The notes: a model not told the origin generated them from the sequence alone. 6,129 nucleotides of DNA from an uncultured Bacteroidales bacterium (GCA_937885465.1 CAKZZM010000108.1:1-6129); one strand, 5' to 3'; counted from the stretch's first letter, positions 1 through 5,580 are shown. Numbers and translations: made by a program.

Positions 1-152
1 TGCTCTATTACAAGGTTCTTACGGCCGTTGTTACCTTCAGCCAGATGCTCTGTTGCCCATGCCAAAAAGTCAAAACTTGATACTGTTTCTGTTTTAGCGA
101 ATGCCGTTGCTGCCATTAGTGCGGCAGCCATAAAAGTAAAAATCTTTTTCAT
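1..152 (-). CDS. Partial secreted protein, N-terminal 50 residues
   Basis: The gene starts with ATG at 150-152 and runs off the left edge of the window, so only the first 50 codons are visible. Residues 1-19 (MKKIFTFMAAALMAATAFA) form a textbook signal peptide: a lysine pair, a hydrophobic core and a small-residue A-F-A cleavage site. The mature protein begins KTETVSSFDFLAWATEHL, an aromatic-rich start reminiscent of beta-sandwich modules in secreted Bacteroidales proteins; that resemblance is from memory and weak. The gene lies 71 bases downstream of the stop of the 224-814 gene on the same strand. I see no TAnnTTTG element and no terminator in the gap, so co-transcription is likely. The function is not recognisable from this fragment. 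Confidence 0.85.
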   Translation of the reverse strand, partial: MKKIFTFMAAALMAATAFAKTETVSSFDFLAWATEHLAEGNNGRKNLVIE

Positions 153-162
153 AATATTATAT

Positions 163-220
163 GTTAAATGTTTAAATGTTCAAATAAATGATTAAATGGT
201 ACATGACCAAATGGTAAATG
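163..220. repeat. Degenerate period-8 AAATG repeat
   Basis: Successive units GTTAAATG, TTTAAATG, TTCAAATAAATG, ATTAAATG, GTACATG, ACCAAATG and GTAAATG follow each other with a period of about eight bases. The array fills almost the whole gap between two minus-strand genes: it starts 4 bases after the stop of the 224-814 gene and ends 10 bases before the start of the next. Whether it has a role in the leader of the downstream gene or is drifted low-complexity DNA cannot be told from one copy. Confidence 0.6.
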
Positions 221-223
221 TCT

Positions 224-814
224 TTACGGCTTTACCACCTTCACGCTGTAGAGAATCTCTCCGTAGTCCATCAGAAACGCTTGCGCACCGGCACGGGTGA
301 CGATATAGACGAACTGCTTTTGCTTGAACACACGGTGTTTGTTGCCATAGACGAAATCCTCGCTGTCCACCTCGCTTTTGCTGTCCAGTTTGCAGCAAGT
401 GGTCTTGCTGTACAACTGCGGCTCCACGCTGGCGCAGATAGTGATTACATCACCTGCCTCCAGATCGGTCAGGAGAATCATGTTGTCCGCATCATTACGG
501 ACGAAACGCAGACCGAGGTTATAGAGATTCTTGTCCGGCGCATAGGTCTTATGCAGCGCGATCTCTTTGTTCGGCCAGAAATACAGATTAGCCGGCACTT
601 CCATAGCAGTCAACTGATAGAACTGCTTGCCGCCGTCTTTGGTAGAGTGCTTCGGAGCGTCCTTGGCGAAATCATCGGTAGTGAACGTCTTGGTAGCACG
701 CTCTTCCAGCGTCTGTACGGCAGTTTTGAAGAAGTTGACATCCGTCTTCACTGTTTGGGCTTGGATTGCCATGGCTGCAACTATTGCGCCGATGGCGAGA
801 AGAACTTTTTTCAT
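224..814 (-). CDS. Secreted 196-residue beta-rich protein of unknown function
   Basis: The start at 812-814 is chosen because it gives a clear signal peptide (MKKVLLAIGAIVAAMAIQAQ, residues 1-20) and lies about 55 bases downstream of a TAnnTTTG promoter. The mature part opens with a helical-looking segment rich in charged residues (about 21-60). It then becomes beta-rich, with short alternating aromatic strands such as NLYFWPN and FVYIVTR. The phrase LEAGDVITICAS resembles IQAGDVIRY in the first module of the 759-residue protein at 3084-5363, a pattern seen in secreted beta-sandwich modules. The protein ends ILYSVKVVKP, a beta strand at the extreme C-terminus. I do not recognise a family, and there is no obvious catalytic motif. 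It is probably exported to the periplasm or the cell surface. It is likely the first gene of a unit with the partial gene at 1-152. Confidence 0.85.
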   Translation of the reverse strand: MKKVLLAIGAIVAAMAIQAQTVKTDVNFFKTAVQTLEERATKTFTTDDFAKDAPKHSTKDGGKQFYQLTAMEVPANLYFWPNKEIALHKTYAPDKNLYNLGLRFVRNDADNMILLTDLEAGDVITICASVEPQLYSKTTCCKLDSKSEVDSEDFVYGNKHRVFKQKQFVYIVTRAGAQAFLMDYGEILYSVKVVKP

Positions 815-869
815 GTTGCAAATGTTATTTTAGTTGGTTGATTTGCTGTATCAGATTCAAAATCTGCTG

Positions 870-877
870 CAAAAGTA
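870..877 (-). promoter_or_regulatory. Promoter -7 element for the 224-814 gene
   Basis: Read on the minus strand this is TACTTTTG, an exact match to the Bacteroidetes housekeeping -7 consensus TAnnTTTG. It lies about 55 bases upstream of the ATG at 814. No convincing TTTG -33 element sits about 19 bases further upstream. A GTACA word (878-882) abuts the element directly. The leader downstream is AT-rich with no Shine-Dalgarno sequence. Confidence 0.65.
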
Positions 878-910
878 GTACATTCTTGCGTGTATATGTG
901 TACGTATTTA

Positions 911-936
911 TACAAATAAGGTGTAATTTTGTACAC
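911..936 (+). promoter_or_regulatory. Orphan plus-strand promoter-like element with TGTACA box
   Basis: The plus strand reads TA(C)AAATAAGGTGTA-AT-TTTG at 911-931. Over 21 positions it matches the promoter of the 759-residue gene (3015-3035) at 18. The -7 would be TAATTTTG at 924-931. No plus-strand gene follows: it points into the 3' end of the minus-strand PL9 gene. The same bases contain the 12-mer TAATTTTGTACA (924-935), found again at 2672-2683. A short imperfect stem (919-925 with 932-938) overlaps the PL9 stop codon, but it lacks a T-run and is a weak terminator at best. Confidence 0.45.
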
Positions 937-2553
937 TTACGGACAAACGAACACTTTTACTCCCCTCCGGATATAGATTCCTCCTGCCTGTGGACGGGAT
1001 ATTGCATTGCCAATAATCGTGTACCACTGTCCGTCAGCCCGTGTGTATTGCAGTTCTTCCACGGCACAGCCTATATCCCCTTCATCATCGTCCTCGTCGT
1101 CCTCCGTGTTGCCATAGATAAAATCCATGTCCTCAAAGATAGCCCCTTGGTTCGCCTCATAGAGCGACGAGGATGCCGCGACGCGCAGGAAGCTCAGGTA
1201 CGGTAGGCTGCCGTCCGCTTCACGCGGGTTACATAGGGCAATCTGCGCCAGTTTGGTATAACTGAGGCGTGTGGCGTTGAGGAAATCCGCTGCCTCGGCT
1301 ATCACATTGCCATCCAACGTACAACGCACACTGTCGATGTCCGTGAAGTGCCGGAGTTCCTTGTTCGATCCGTCCATCGGGGCATAGGACACATTGCGGC
1401 GCAGGATATGTCCGTAACCACTCACATCAACGGCTGTACCTGTTTGGTTGGCATCTTGTCGGTTGACCATGTCGAAGTTCTTCCAGTTCCACATAGCGGT
1501 GTTGTTCAGCCAGAGGCAACCGCCCAAGTGGTGGTTGGCGTAAAAACCGTTGGACTTGTTATAAAAGGCGATACAATGTGTCACCACATTCACCGGAATA
1601 CCGTATTCCTCCGCCGGCGTACCGGTGCACGGAGTGGACATCCCGTATCCTCCGGCTTTGAAACCGTTGCCGTCACCCACCGCCGAATTGGTGCCGGGCT
1701 TGTAGCCGTTGTAGAACGCCCAGCAGTTGTCCCACACCACCGCCGTCTTGGAGTTGATGCAGTCGAAACCATCGTCGCTGTTCCACCACGCACGGCAGCC
1801 GCGGAACACATTGCAGGAGTCCGCCTCGCGCGAGGCATGGAACCCGAAACCGTCGCAGTTGCCGCCCAGCGTCTCGGAGGTGGACTTGCTCGGCACCATA
1901 CCGGTATTCTTATAGACATTATAGAGACTGTCGTTCTTGAAGGCGGAGTAGTCGTCAAAATTATTGTACGCATCGCAGTTGAGCACCAGATTGTGCTGCC
2001 CCCTTGTAGCGTAATAGCCGATCGCCATGTTGTCGTGCATGGCTACGTTCTCCACGATGCAGAACGAGCCGTTCCGGGCAGAGATACACTCGCACTGGTA
2101 ATGACCGTGCAAAGTAGCCGTGATACCCGTAATCTCGAAGTTCTTCAGATGCAGATACGATCCGTGCAGATAGAAACCGCTGATACGTGTCTGGGGCAGC
2201 ACCTGACTGAAATCGAACACAGGCCTCTCGCCCGGGTAACCGGCATAGACGATTCGTCCCGCCGTGGCATTCCCGCTCTTCGCCAAGTCAAACACATAGG
2301 TATAAACACCCGTGCCGGTAGTAGCGGAGGGAGTCATCACCTGCGCGGAATCAATCATATACGTACCTCCGCGGAAATAGACCGTGTCACCTGCTGACAA
2401 ACGCGCATGAGCGGCATTCAGCGTAGCCAACGGCGCGTCTATCGTACCGCTGTTGCTGTCCGAACCGGACGGAGATACATAATACACGTTGCCGGCAACT
2501 GCCCATAAGGCAGCTGCCAAGCATACAGTGAGTACAGTGACAAGTCTTTTCAT
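937..2553 (-). CDS. Secreted PL9-type pectate lyase
   Basis: This protein of 538 residues carries a signal peptide (about 1-20) and then a right-handed parallel beta-helix start, YYVSPSGSDSNSGTIDAPLATL (22-43), common in secreted polysaccharide lyases. The active-site layout of family PL9 (Dickeya PelL/Pel9A) is visible. Putative calcium ligands are D234 (in NCDGF) and D260, D261 and D264 (in NSDDGFD), and the catalytic base is K299 (in GDGNGFKAGG). The spacings are close to D209, D233, D234, D237 and K273 of PelL. Cysteine- and asparagine-rich rungs follow to about residue 415. An acidic linker (EDDEDDDEGD, 484-493) leads to a short C-terminal module ending GGIYIRRGVKVFV, like the tail of the 759-residue protein. 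The expected role is calcium-dependent beta-elimination of polygalacturonate outside the cytoplasm. The start is chosen from the signal peptide and the promoter 86 bases upstream. The gene is clearly more GC-rich than the 3084-5363 gene. Confidence 0.9.
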   Translation of the reverse strand: MKRLVTVLTVCLAAALWAVAGNVYYVSPSGSDSNSGTIDAPLATLNAAHARLSAGDTVYFRGGTYMIDSAQVMTPSATTGTGVYTYVFDLAKSGNATAGRIVYAGYPGERPVFDFSQVLPQTRISGFYLHGSYLHLKNFEITGITATLHGHYQCECISARNGSFCIVENVAMHDNMAIGYYATRGQHNLVLNCDAYNNFDDYSAFKNDSLYNVYKNTGMVPSKSTSETLGGNCDGFGFHASREADSCNVFRGCRAWWNSDDGFDCINSKTAVVWDNCWAFYNGYKPGTNSAVGDGNGFKAGGYGMSTPCTGTPAEEYGIPVNVVTHCIAFYNKSNGFYANHHLGGCLWLNNTAMWNWKNFDMVNRQDANQTGTAVDVSGYGHILRRNVSYAPMDGSNKELRHFTDIDSVRCTLDGNVIAEAADFLNATRLSYTKLAQIALCNPREADGSLPYLSFLRVAASSSLYEANQGAIFEDMDFIYGNTEDDEDDDEGDIGCAVEELQYTRADGQWYTIIGNAISRPQAGGIYIRRGVKVFVCP

Positions 2554-2558
2554 ATTCC

Positions 2559-2627
2559 TTAATTGTGCAGATACACGTTCTTCGGCATACCGCCGTAGTT
2601 GGCATTGAAATTATGGTCGTTCTTTTA
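2559..2627 (-). other. Coding-like segment in the leader of the PL9 gene
   Basis: Between the PL9 promoter and its ATG, the minus strand reads as 21 sense codons between two stops: KNDHNFNANYGGM followed by PKNVYLHN, then TAA five bases before the PL9 start codon. The composition looks like the C-terminal end of a secreted protein. It has no upstream start; an internal ATG (2588) would give only the nine-residue MPKNVYLHN. It could be the leftover 3' end of a displaced gene, or a short leader peptide whose stop is close enough to couple translation to PL9. Both readings are inference. Confidence 0.3.
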
Positions 2628-2638
2628 GAAAGACGCTG

Positions 2639-2646
2639 CAAAGATA
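2639..2646 (-). promoter_or_regulatory. Promoter -7 element for the PL9 gene
   Basis: The minus strand reads TATCTTTG followed by CAGC, an exact TAnnTTTG match. It places the transcript start about 80 bases before the PL9 start codon. About 15-20 bases upstream there is a T-run (TTTTT) that could serve as a poor -33 element. TGTACA words follow further upstream at 2678-2683 and 2698-2703. Confidence 0.7.
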
Positions 2647-2671
2647 CTACATTTTCACCCTAAAAAGCATA

Positions 2672-2710
2672 TAATTTTGTACATGTTATGTTAAAATTGT
2701 ACATTTTTGC
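2672..2710. promoter_or_regulatory. Candidate operator and divergent promoter region with two TGTACA boxes
   Basis: The 12-mer TAATTTTGTACA (2672-2683) is identical to 924-935, and a second TGTACA sits at 2698-2703. On the plus strand TAATTTTG (2672-2679) also fits the -7 consensus and points at the esterase-like remnant starting near 2707, as expected for a divergent promoter. From the PL9 side the boxes lie 26 and 52 bases upstream of the -7 element, a plausible activator position. The binding protein is unknown. Confidence 0.4.
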
Positions 2711-2937
2711 ACCTTTTCGGATATGCGGCGGTAGTTCCCGTCATCATCACAGCCGGTCAGAGCAACACGGACGGTCGTGTGCCTTCGGCTGACATGCCTG
2801 CTTATCTGAAAGCTTATGCCGTCACCGGCATGAGCAACGTCCTTTGGAGTGACGGCAACAGCGGCTATATCAAAGCCGATGATCTATCAGGATGCATTCT
2901 CCAACACAGGATTAACACAGGACTAACACAGCATTGA
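2707..2937 (+). pseudogene. Truncated SGNH-type carbohydrate acetylesterase fragment
   Basis: The reading frame contains VPVIITAGQSNTDGRVPSAD, the block I region of SGNH/sialate-O-acetylesterase-like carbohydrate esterases; the serine of GQSN (codon 2761-2763) would be the nucleophile. The match continues through MPAYLKAY and NVLWSDGNSGYIKADD, roughly the first 60 residues of a domain that normally runs well over 200. The block with the catalytic Asp and His is absent. There is no signal peptide and no ATG: the only in-frame start at the 5' side is a TTG inside the promoter-like sequence, and ATG at 2723 meets a stop after two codons. The 3' end dissolves into an 11-base tandem repeat and TGA. 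I read it as a dead remnant of an esterase that once worked beside the lyase. Family assignment is from motif memory. Confidence 0.6.
2903..2935 (+). repeat. Three tandem 11-base units
   Basis: AACACAGGATT, AACACAGGACT and AACACAGCATT lie head to tail without gaps, differing at one or two positions each. They sit exactly at the 3' breakpoint of the esterase-like fragment, right before its TGA. They could be slippage products at a deletion junction or a small iterated protein-binding site. Confidence 0.7.
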
Positions 2938-2971
2938 CGGTACGACGCCGTAAGAACAATGGGAGAGAAAC

Positions 2972-2996
2972 GTACAATCTTGCACTTCTTTGTACA
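2972..2996. promoter_or_regulatory. Candidate operator upstream of the 759-residue gene
   Basis: GTACAATCTTGC (2972-2983) and TGTACA (2991-2996) lie 32-56 bases upstream of the -7 element at 3028. The first word resembles GTACATTTTTGC (2699-2710) and GTACATTCTTGC (878-889), all on the plus strand, giving GTACAWTYTTGC. The location just upstream of a promoter fits an activator site. The cognate regulator is not in the window. Confidence 0.4.
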
Positions 2997-3027
2997 GTTT
3001 TACCCATCATACATTATAAATAAGGTG

Positions 3028-3035
3028 TACCTTTG
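3028..3035 (+). promoter_or_regulatory. Promoter -7 element for the 3084-5533 unit
   Basis: TACCTTTG followed by CAGCACC matches TAnnTTTG exactly. It is preceded by AAATAAGGTG, also seen at 914-923. The leader of about 40 bases is very AT-rich (ATTAACAATTAAACAAC) and lacks a Shine-Dalgarno sequence, as usual in Bacteroidetes. No standard -33 TTTG is at the right distance; the nearest (2989-2992) is 35 bases away, so activator dependence is plausible. Confidence 0.7.
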
Positions 3036-3083
3036 CAGCACCTGATTAAAATTGCAATTATTAACAATTAAACAACAAATATC

Positions 3084-5363
3084 ATGAAAAAGATTCTTAT
3101 TTCTTTCTTAGGAGTTTTTCTCCTTTCAACTCCCGCATGGGCAGACAATGTGCTGTTTAAGATGGCGGCAGTGACAACAAACACCCCCGCAAAGACAGCA
3201 ACCGGAGAGAACCTCGATCTGAGTAGTTACTATTATTACTATCTCGGAGGATCTGCTTTGGTACATAATGGTCAAACCGGAGAAGCAACTCTCGTGTATA
3301 ATGGAGTTGCCCGTATCACGCATGAAGACGGCTACATTAAGGTTACATTGCCGGAGGGAACAACTATTCAAGCCGGAGATGTGATTCGTTATACAGAAGA
3401 TACCAAAGAAACTACGAAAAACATCTTGCTCCATAAACTTGCCGGAAAGACAGCCGGTGGCCGTAGTGGCGCAGTTCAAGTGACCCAAGACGCTGACTAT
3501 ACCATCAAATCTACAGACGTTATAGTTGGAGAAAATGAGTTTTATATCAACTTAGGTGCAAGTTTAGGTAGCGGCGTGGTCAACTATGTAAAGCACTTTA
3601 CAATCAGTCGTCCTTCCGAGCTTGTCAAGTTCTATAGTTTCGAGGATATGACTCCTGTAGATTATACAGATGCTACAACTGAGGGACACGAGATTGTAGC
3701 GGATGAACTCTATCTGAATAGTGACGGAGCAACTGAAGGAGTTAAGAACGGAATCAAAGCAATTAGTGGCGGCAAACCGCAGTCCCTCTATACGCGCGGT
3801 CAAAATGAAAACCGTTCTATCAAACTGAATGTAACAGATCCTTGTACAGTAGAAATTTGGGCATGGTCTACTGCTGACAAGACCTTGAAAATATCGGCAG
3901 GTTCTTACTCCGCCTCTTCTGCTACAGATGTTCTCAGTTTTACAGGAACAGATATAGTTAAAGGTACTTACACATATACCGGTTTGGAAGATTTGAAGAC
4001 ATTATATACTGTAGTAAGTGGAGGTGTAAGTGTAGCTGCCATCCGCGTTAATTATACTAAGATCCGTCCCGCTGCTGATCTTACGGCTTCTACATCAGAT
4101 GTGTATATGCGGGTCGGCGATCGTAAATCGTTTATCTTAACAACATCCTCAAATGCTGCTATTACGCGTTCATGGGGCACTCATGTGGGAGACATTGGCA
4201 ATCTGAATGTTGATGAAACAACACATACCTATACCTTTACTGCGACTTCTCTTGGTGATGCCCAGATGATTTTCGACCAAGCCGCTACTACCGACTATCG
4301 TGCAGCGACCGTGACGGTAAACCTGCATATTCAAGATGCCACAGAATCCGTTACTACGATAGACAATACCAACCGGGCACAAGATGGCGATGCAGAACCA
4401 CGGGCACTGACTGTAGATAATATTACTATCATCGGCGATGATGCTTCCGCTACAATAGGCGGAGGAAATAATACGTATGTCAGCAACAGTGTTCGATATA
4501 TAAAAGACAAATCTTATACCATCTCCGTTCCTACCAATTGCAAAATTAAAAGCGTCAAGTTTACCGGGATGTCTAATGAAGCAAAGGAATCTGATGACGG
4601 AAATCAAACCTTCGTAACGATTAATGAAACGAATTCTTCTACTTTCCAATACGTGAAGATAAACGATGTACAACAAACACCTACTGAATATACTTTCTCA
4701 GGTCTAAACGCATCCAATGTAACCTTCCGCATAGCAAATAAATACAATTTGTTAGCCCGTATTGAGCTGACGATTGCGGAAGAAAGTTCATATCCGCTGA
4801 CTATCGCAAACGGTTGGGCTTCCTTCTATTGTCCGAACGACTTCATCCAATTACCGGAAGGCTTGACCGCCTATTACGCCACAGGATATGACGGAGAAGC
4901 TATTTTGTTAGCAGAAGTAGAAGGACAGATTATTCGTTCTGACCGTGCAGTGGTAATTGCAGGTTCTGACGGCACGCATACTTTGGATGTTGTGGTAAAT
5001 CCCGGAAACGGAAACTTTGATAACTTTACCAGTGCGCTAAGTTATACCGTCAAACGTACCCCGCTGCCTTCCGGCACAATCTATTGCCTCAATGGTACAA
5101 TCGGTGCGTTCCAGCAATATAACGGAGAATATATCCCTGCTAACAAGGCATATTATCGGGTAACTACACCTACATCTGCTCCTCCTCGCAATATACCGAT
5201 GCGTATAGTACAGAAAGATAATACGGCTACCTCTATTGAGAATACCGAGTTCATCCCATTGGATCGCAATGCACCCGTTTATAACCTGCAGGGACAGCAA
5301 GTACAGATCACCGCGCCGGGTATCTATGTACAGAACGGACATAAATATCTCATCCTCCAATAA
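3084..5363 (+). CDS. Large secreted multi-module beta protein, no catalytic domain seen
   Basis: This protein of 759 residues has a signal peptide (MKKILISFLGVFLLSTPAWA, 1-20). After it I see only beta-rich modules. Module 1 (about 21-175) has a tyrosine run YYYYY and the phrase IQAGDVIRY. Module 2 (about 180-325) starts KFYSFEDMTP and ends AAIRVNYTK, like a carbohydrate-binding or lectin-type sandwich. Module 3 (about 328-416) looks like a bacterial Ig-like domain. Module 4 (about 420-566) ends NLLARIELTIAEES. Module 5 (about 570-710) carries NGWASFYCPNDF and YIPANKAYY, a pattern common in Bacteroidales surface proteins. The end, PVYNLQGQQVQITAPGIYVQ and onward, is the short C-terminal tail typical of exported Bacteroidales proteins. 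No lyase, hydrolase or peptidase motif is evident. A role in glycan or surface binding is inference. The gene heads a unit with the 44-residue peptide gene and is noticeably more AT-rich than PL9. Confidence 0.85.
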   Translation: MKKILISFLGVFLLSTPAWADNVLFKMAAVTTNTPAKTATGENLDLSSYYYYYLGGSALVHNGQTGEATLVYNGVARITHEDGYIKVTLPEGTTIQAGDVIRYTEDTKETTKNILLHKLAGKTAGGRSGAVQVTQDADYTIKSTDVIVGENEFYINLGASLGSGVVNYVKHFTISRPSELVKFYSFEDMTPVDYTDATTEGHEIVADELYLNSDGATEGVKNGIKAISGGKPQSLYTRGQNENRSIKLNVTDPCTVEIWAWSTADKTLKISAGSYSASSATDVLSFTGTDIVKGTYTYTGLEDLKTLYTVVSGGVSVAAIRVNYTKIRPAADLTASTSDVYMRVGDRKSFILTTSSNAAITRSWGTHVGDIGNLNVDETTHTYTFTATSLGDAQMIFDQAATTDYRAATVTVNLHIQDATESVTTIDNTNRAQDGDAEPRALTVDNITIIGDDASATIGGGNNTYVSNSVRYIKDKSYTISVPTNCKIKSVKFTGMSNEAKESDDGNQTFVTINETNSSTFQYVKINDVQQTPTEYTFSGLNASNVTFRIANKYNLLARIELTIAEESSYPLTIANGWASFYCPNDFIQLPEGLTAYYATGYDGEAILLAEVEGQIIRSDRAVVIAGSDGTHTLDVVVNPGNGNFDNFTSALSYTVKRTPLPSGTIYCLNGTIGAFQQYNGEYIPANKAYYRVTTPTSAPPRNIPMRIVQKDNTATSIENTEFIPLDRNAPVYNLQGQQVQITAPGIYVQNGHKYLILQ

Positions 5364-5398
5364 TCCCGATTGTCAAACTATTAACCGTACAAACCATT

Positions 5399-5533
5399 AT
5401 GAGAAAGACATATTTAATCCCAAAAACAGAGTGCATGCCGGTTGGCATGGTATCTACCTTATGCGTCTCCGGTGCTACGCGCACTTTCAACGTGCAAACG
5501 GGATCCTTTAACGACGAAGAAAATATTTATTAA
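5399..5533 (+). CDS. Small 44-residue peptide of the 'MRKTYLIP' type
   Basis: An ATG at 5399 opens a frame of 44 codons ending TAA at 5531-5533. It begins MRKTYLIPKTECMPVGM and ends with an acidic tail, FNDEENIY. From memory, Bacteroidales genomes contain many unassigned 40-80 residue proteins that start M(K/R)KTY(I/L).P..E, have a short hydrophobic middle and finish acidic; this one fits the pattern. It lies 35 bases after the stop of the 759-residue gene with no terminator between, and a strong terminator follows at 5581, so the two form one transcript. It has no classical signal peptide: the middle (VGMVSTLCVSGA) is only weakly hydrophobic. Two cysteines are present (residues 12 and 22). 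Its function is unknown. Confidence 0.7.
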   Translation: MRKTYLIPKTECMPVGMVSTLCVSGATRTFNVQTGSFNDEENIY

Positions 5534-5580
5534 TTGATAGATACCACACATAATTAGTTAAATGAAAAGATTGAGCAAGC

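Noticed and set aside
153..223. AAATG array as a possible CRISPR or iteron origin
   Set aside because: Units are 7-12 bases, degenerate and without spacers; no replication or Cas gene is present.
218..841. Plus-strand open frame of 207 codons
   Set aside because: It is the antisense shadow of the secreted 196-residue protein; no promoter or leader on that strand.
919..938. GTGTA/TACAC stem after the PL9 gene as its terminator
   Set aside because: Only 5-7 pairs with a wobble and no T-run; the bases are better explained by the promoter-like element and TGTACA box.
1590..1973. Arg/Thr-rich minus-strand frame
   Set aside because: Out-of-frame translation of the GC-rich PL9 gene; low-complexity composition typical of a shadow frame.
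1348..2397. Plus-strand open frame of 349 codons
   Set aside because: It lies wholly antisense to the PL9 gene, whose catalytic motifs are clear; the product (His/Val/Arg-rich) has no signal peptide or domain pattern.
5236..5511. Plus-strand open frame of 91 codons across the end of the 759-residue gene
   Set aside because: It overlaps the C-terminal tail of that gene and the better supported 44-residue frame at 5399-5533.
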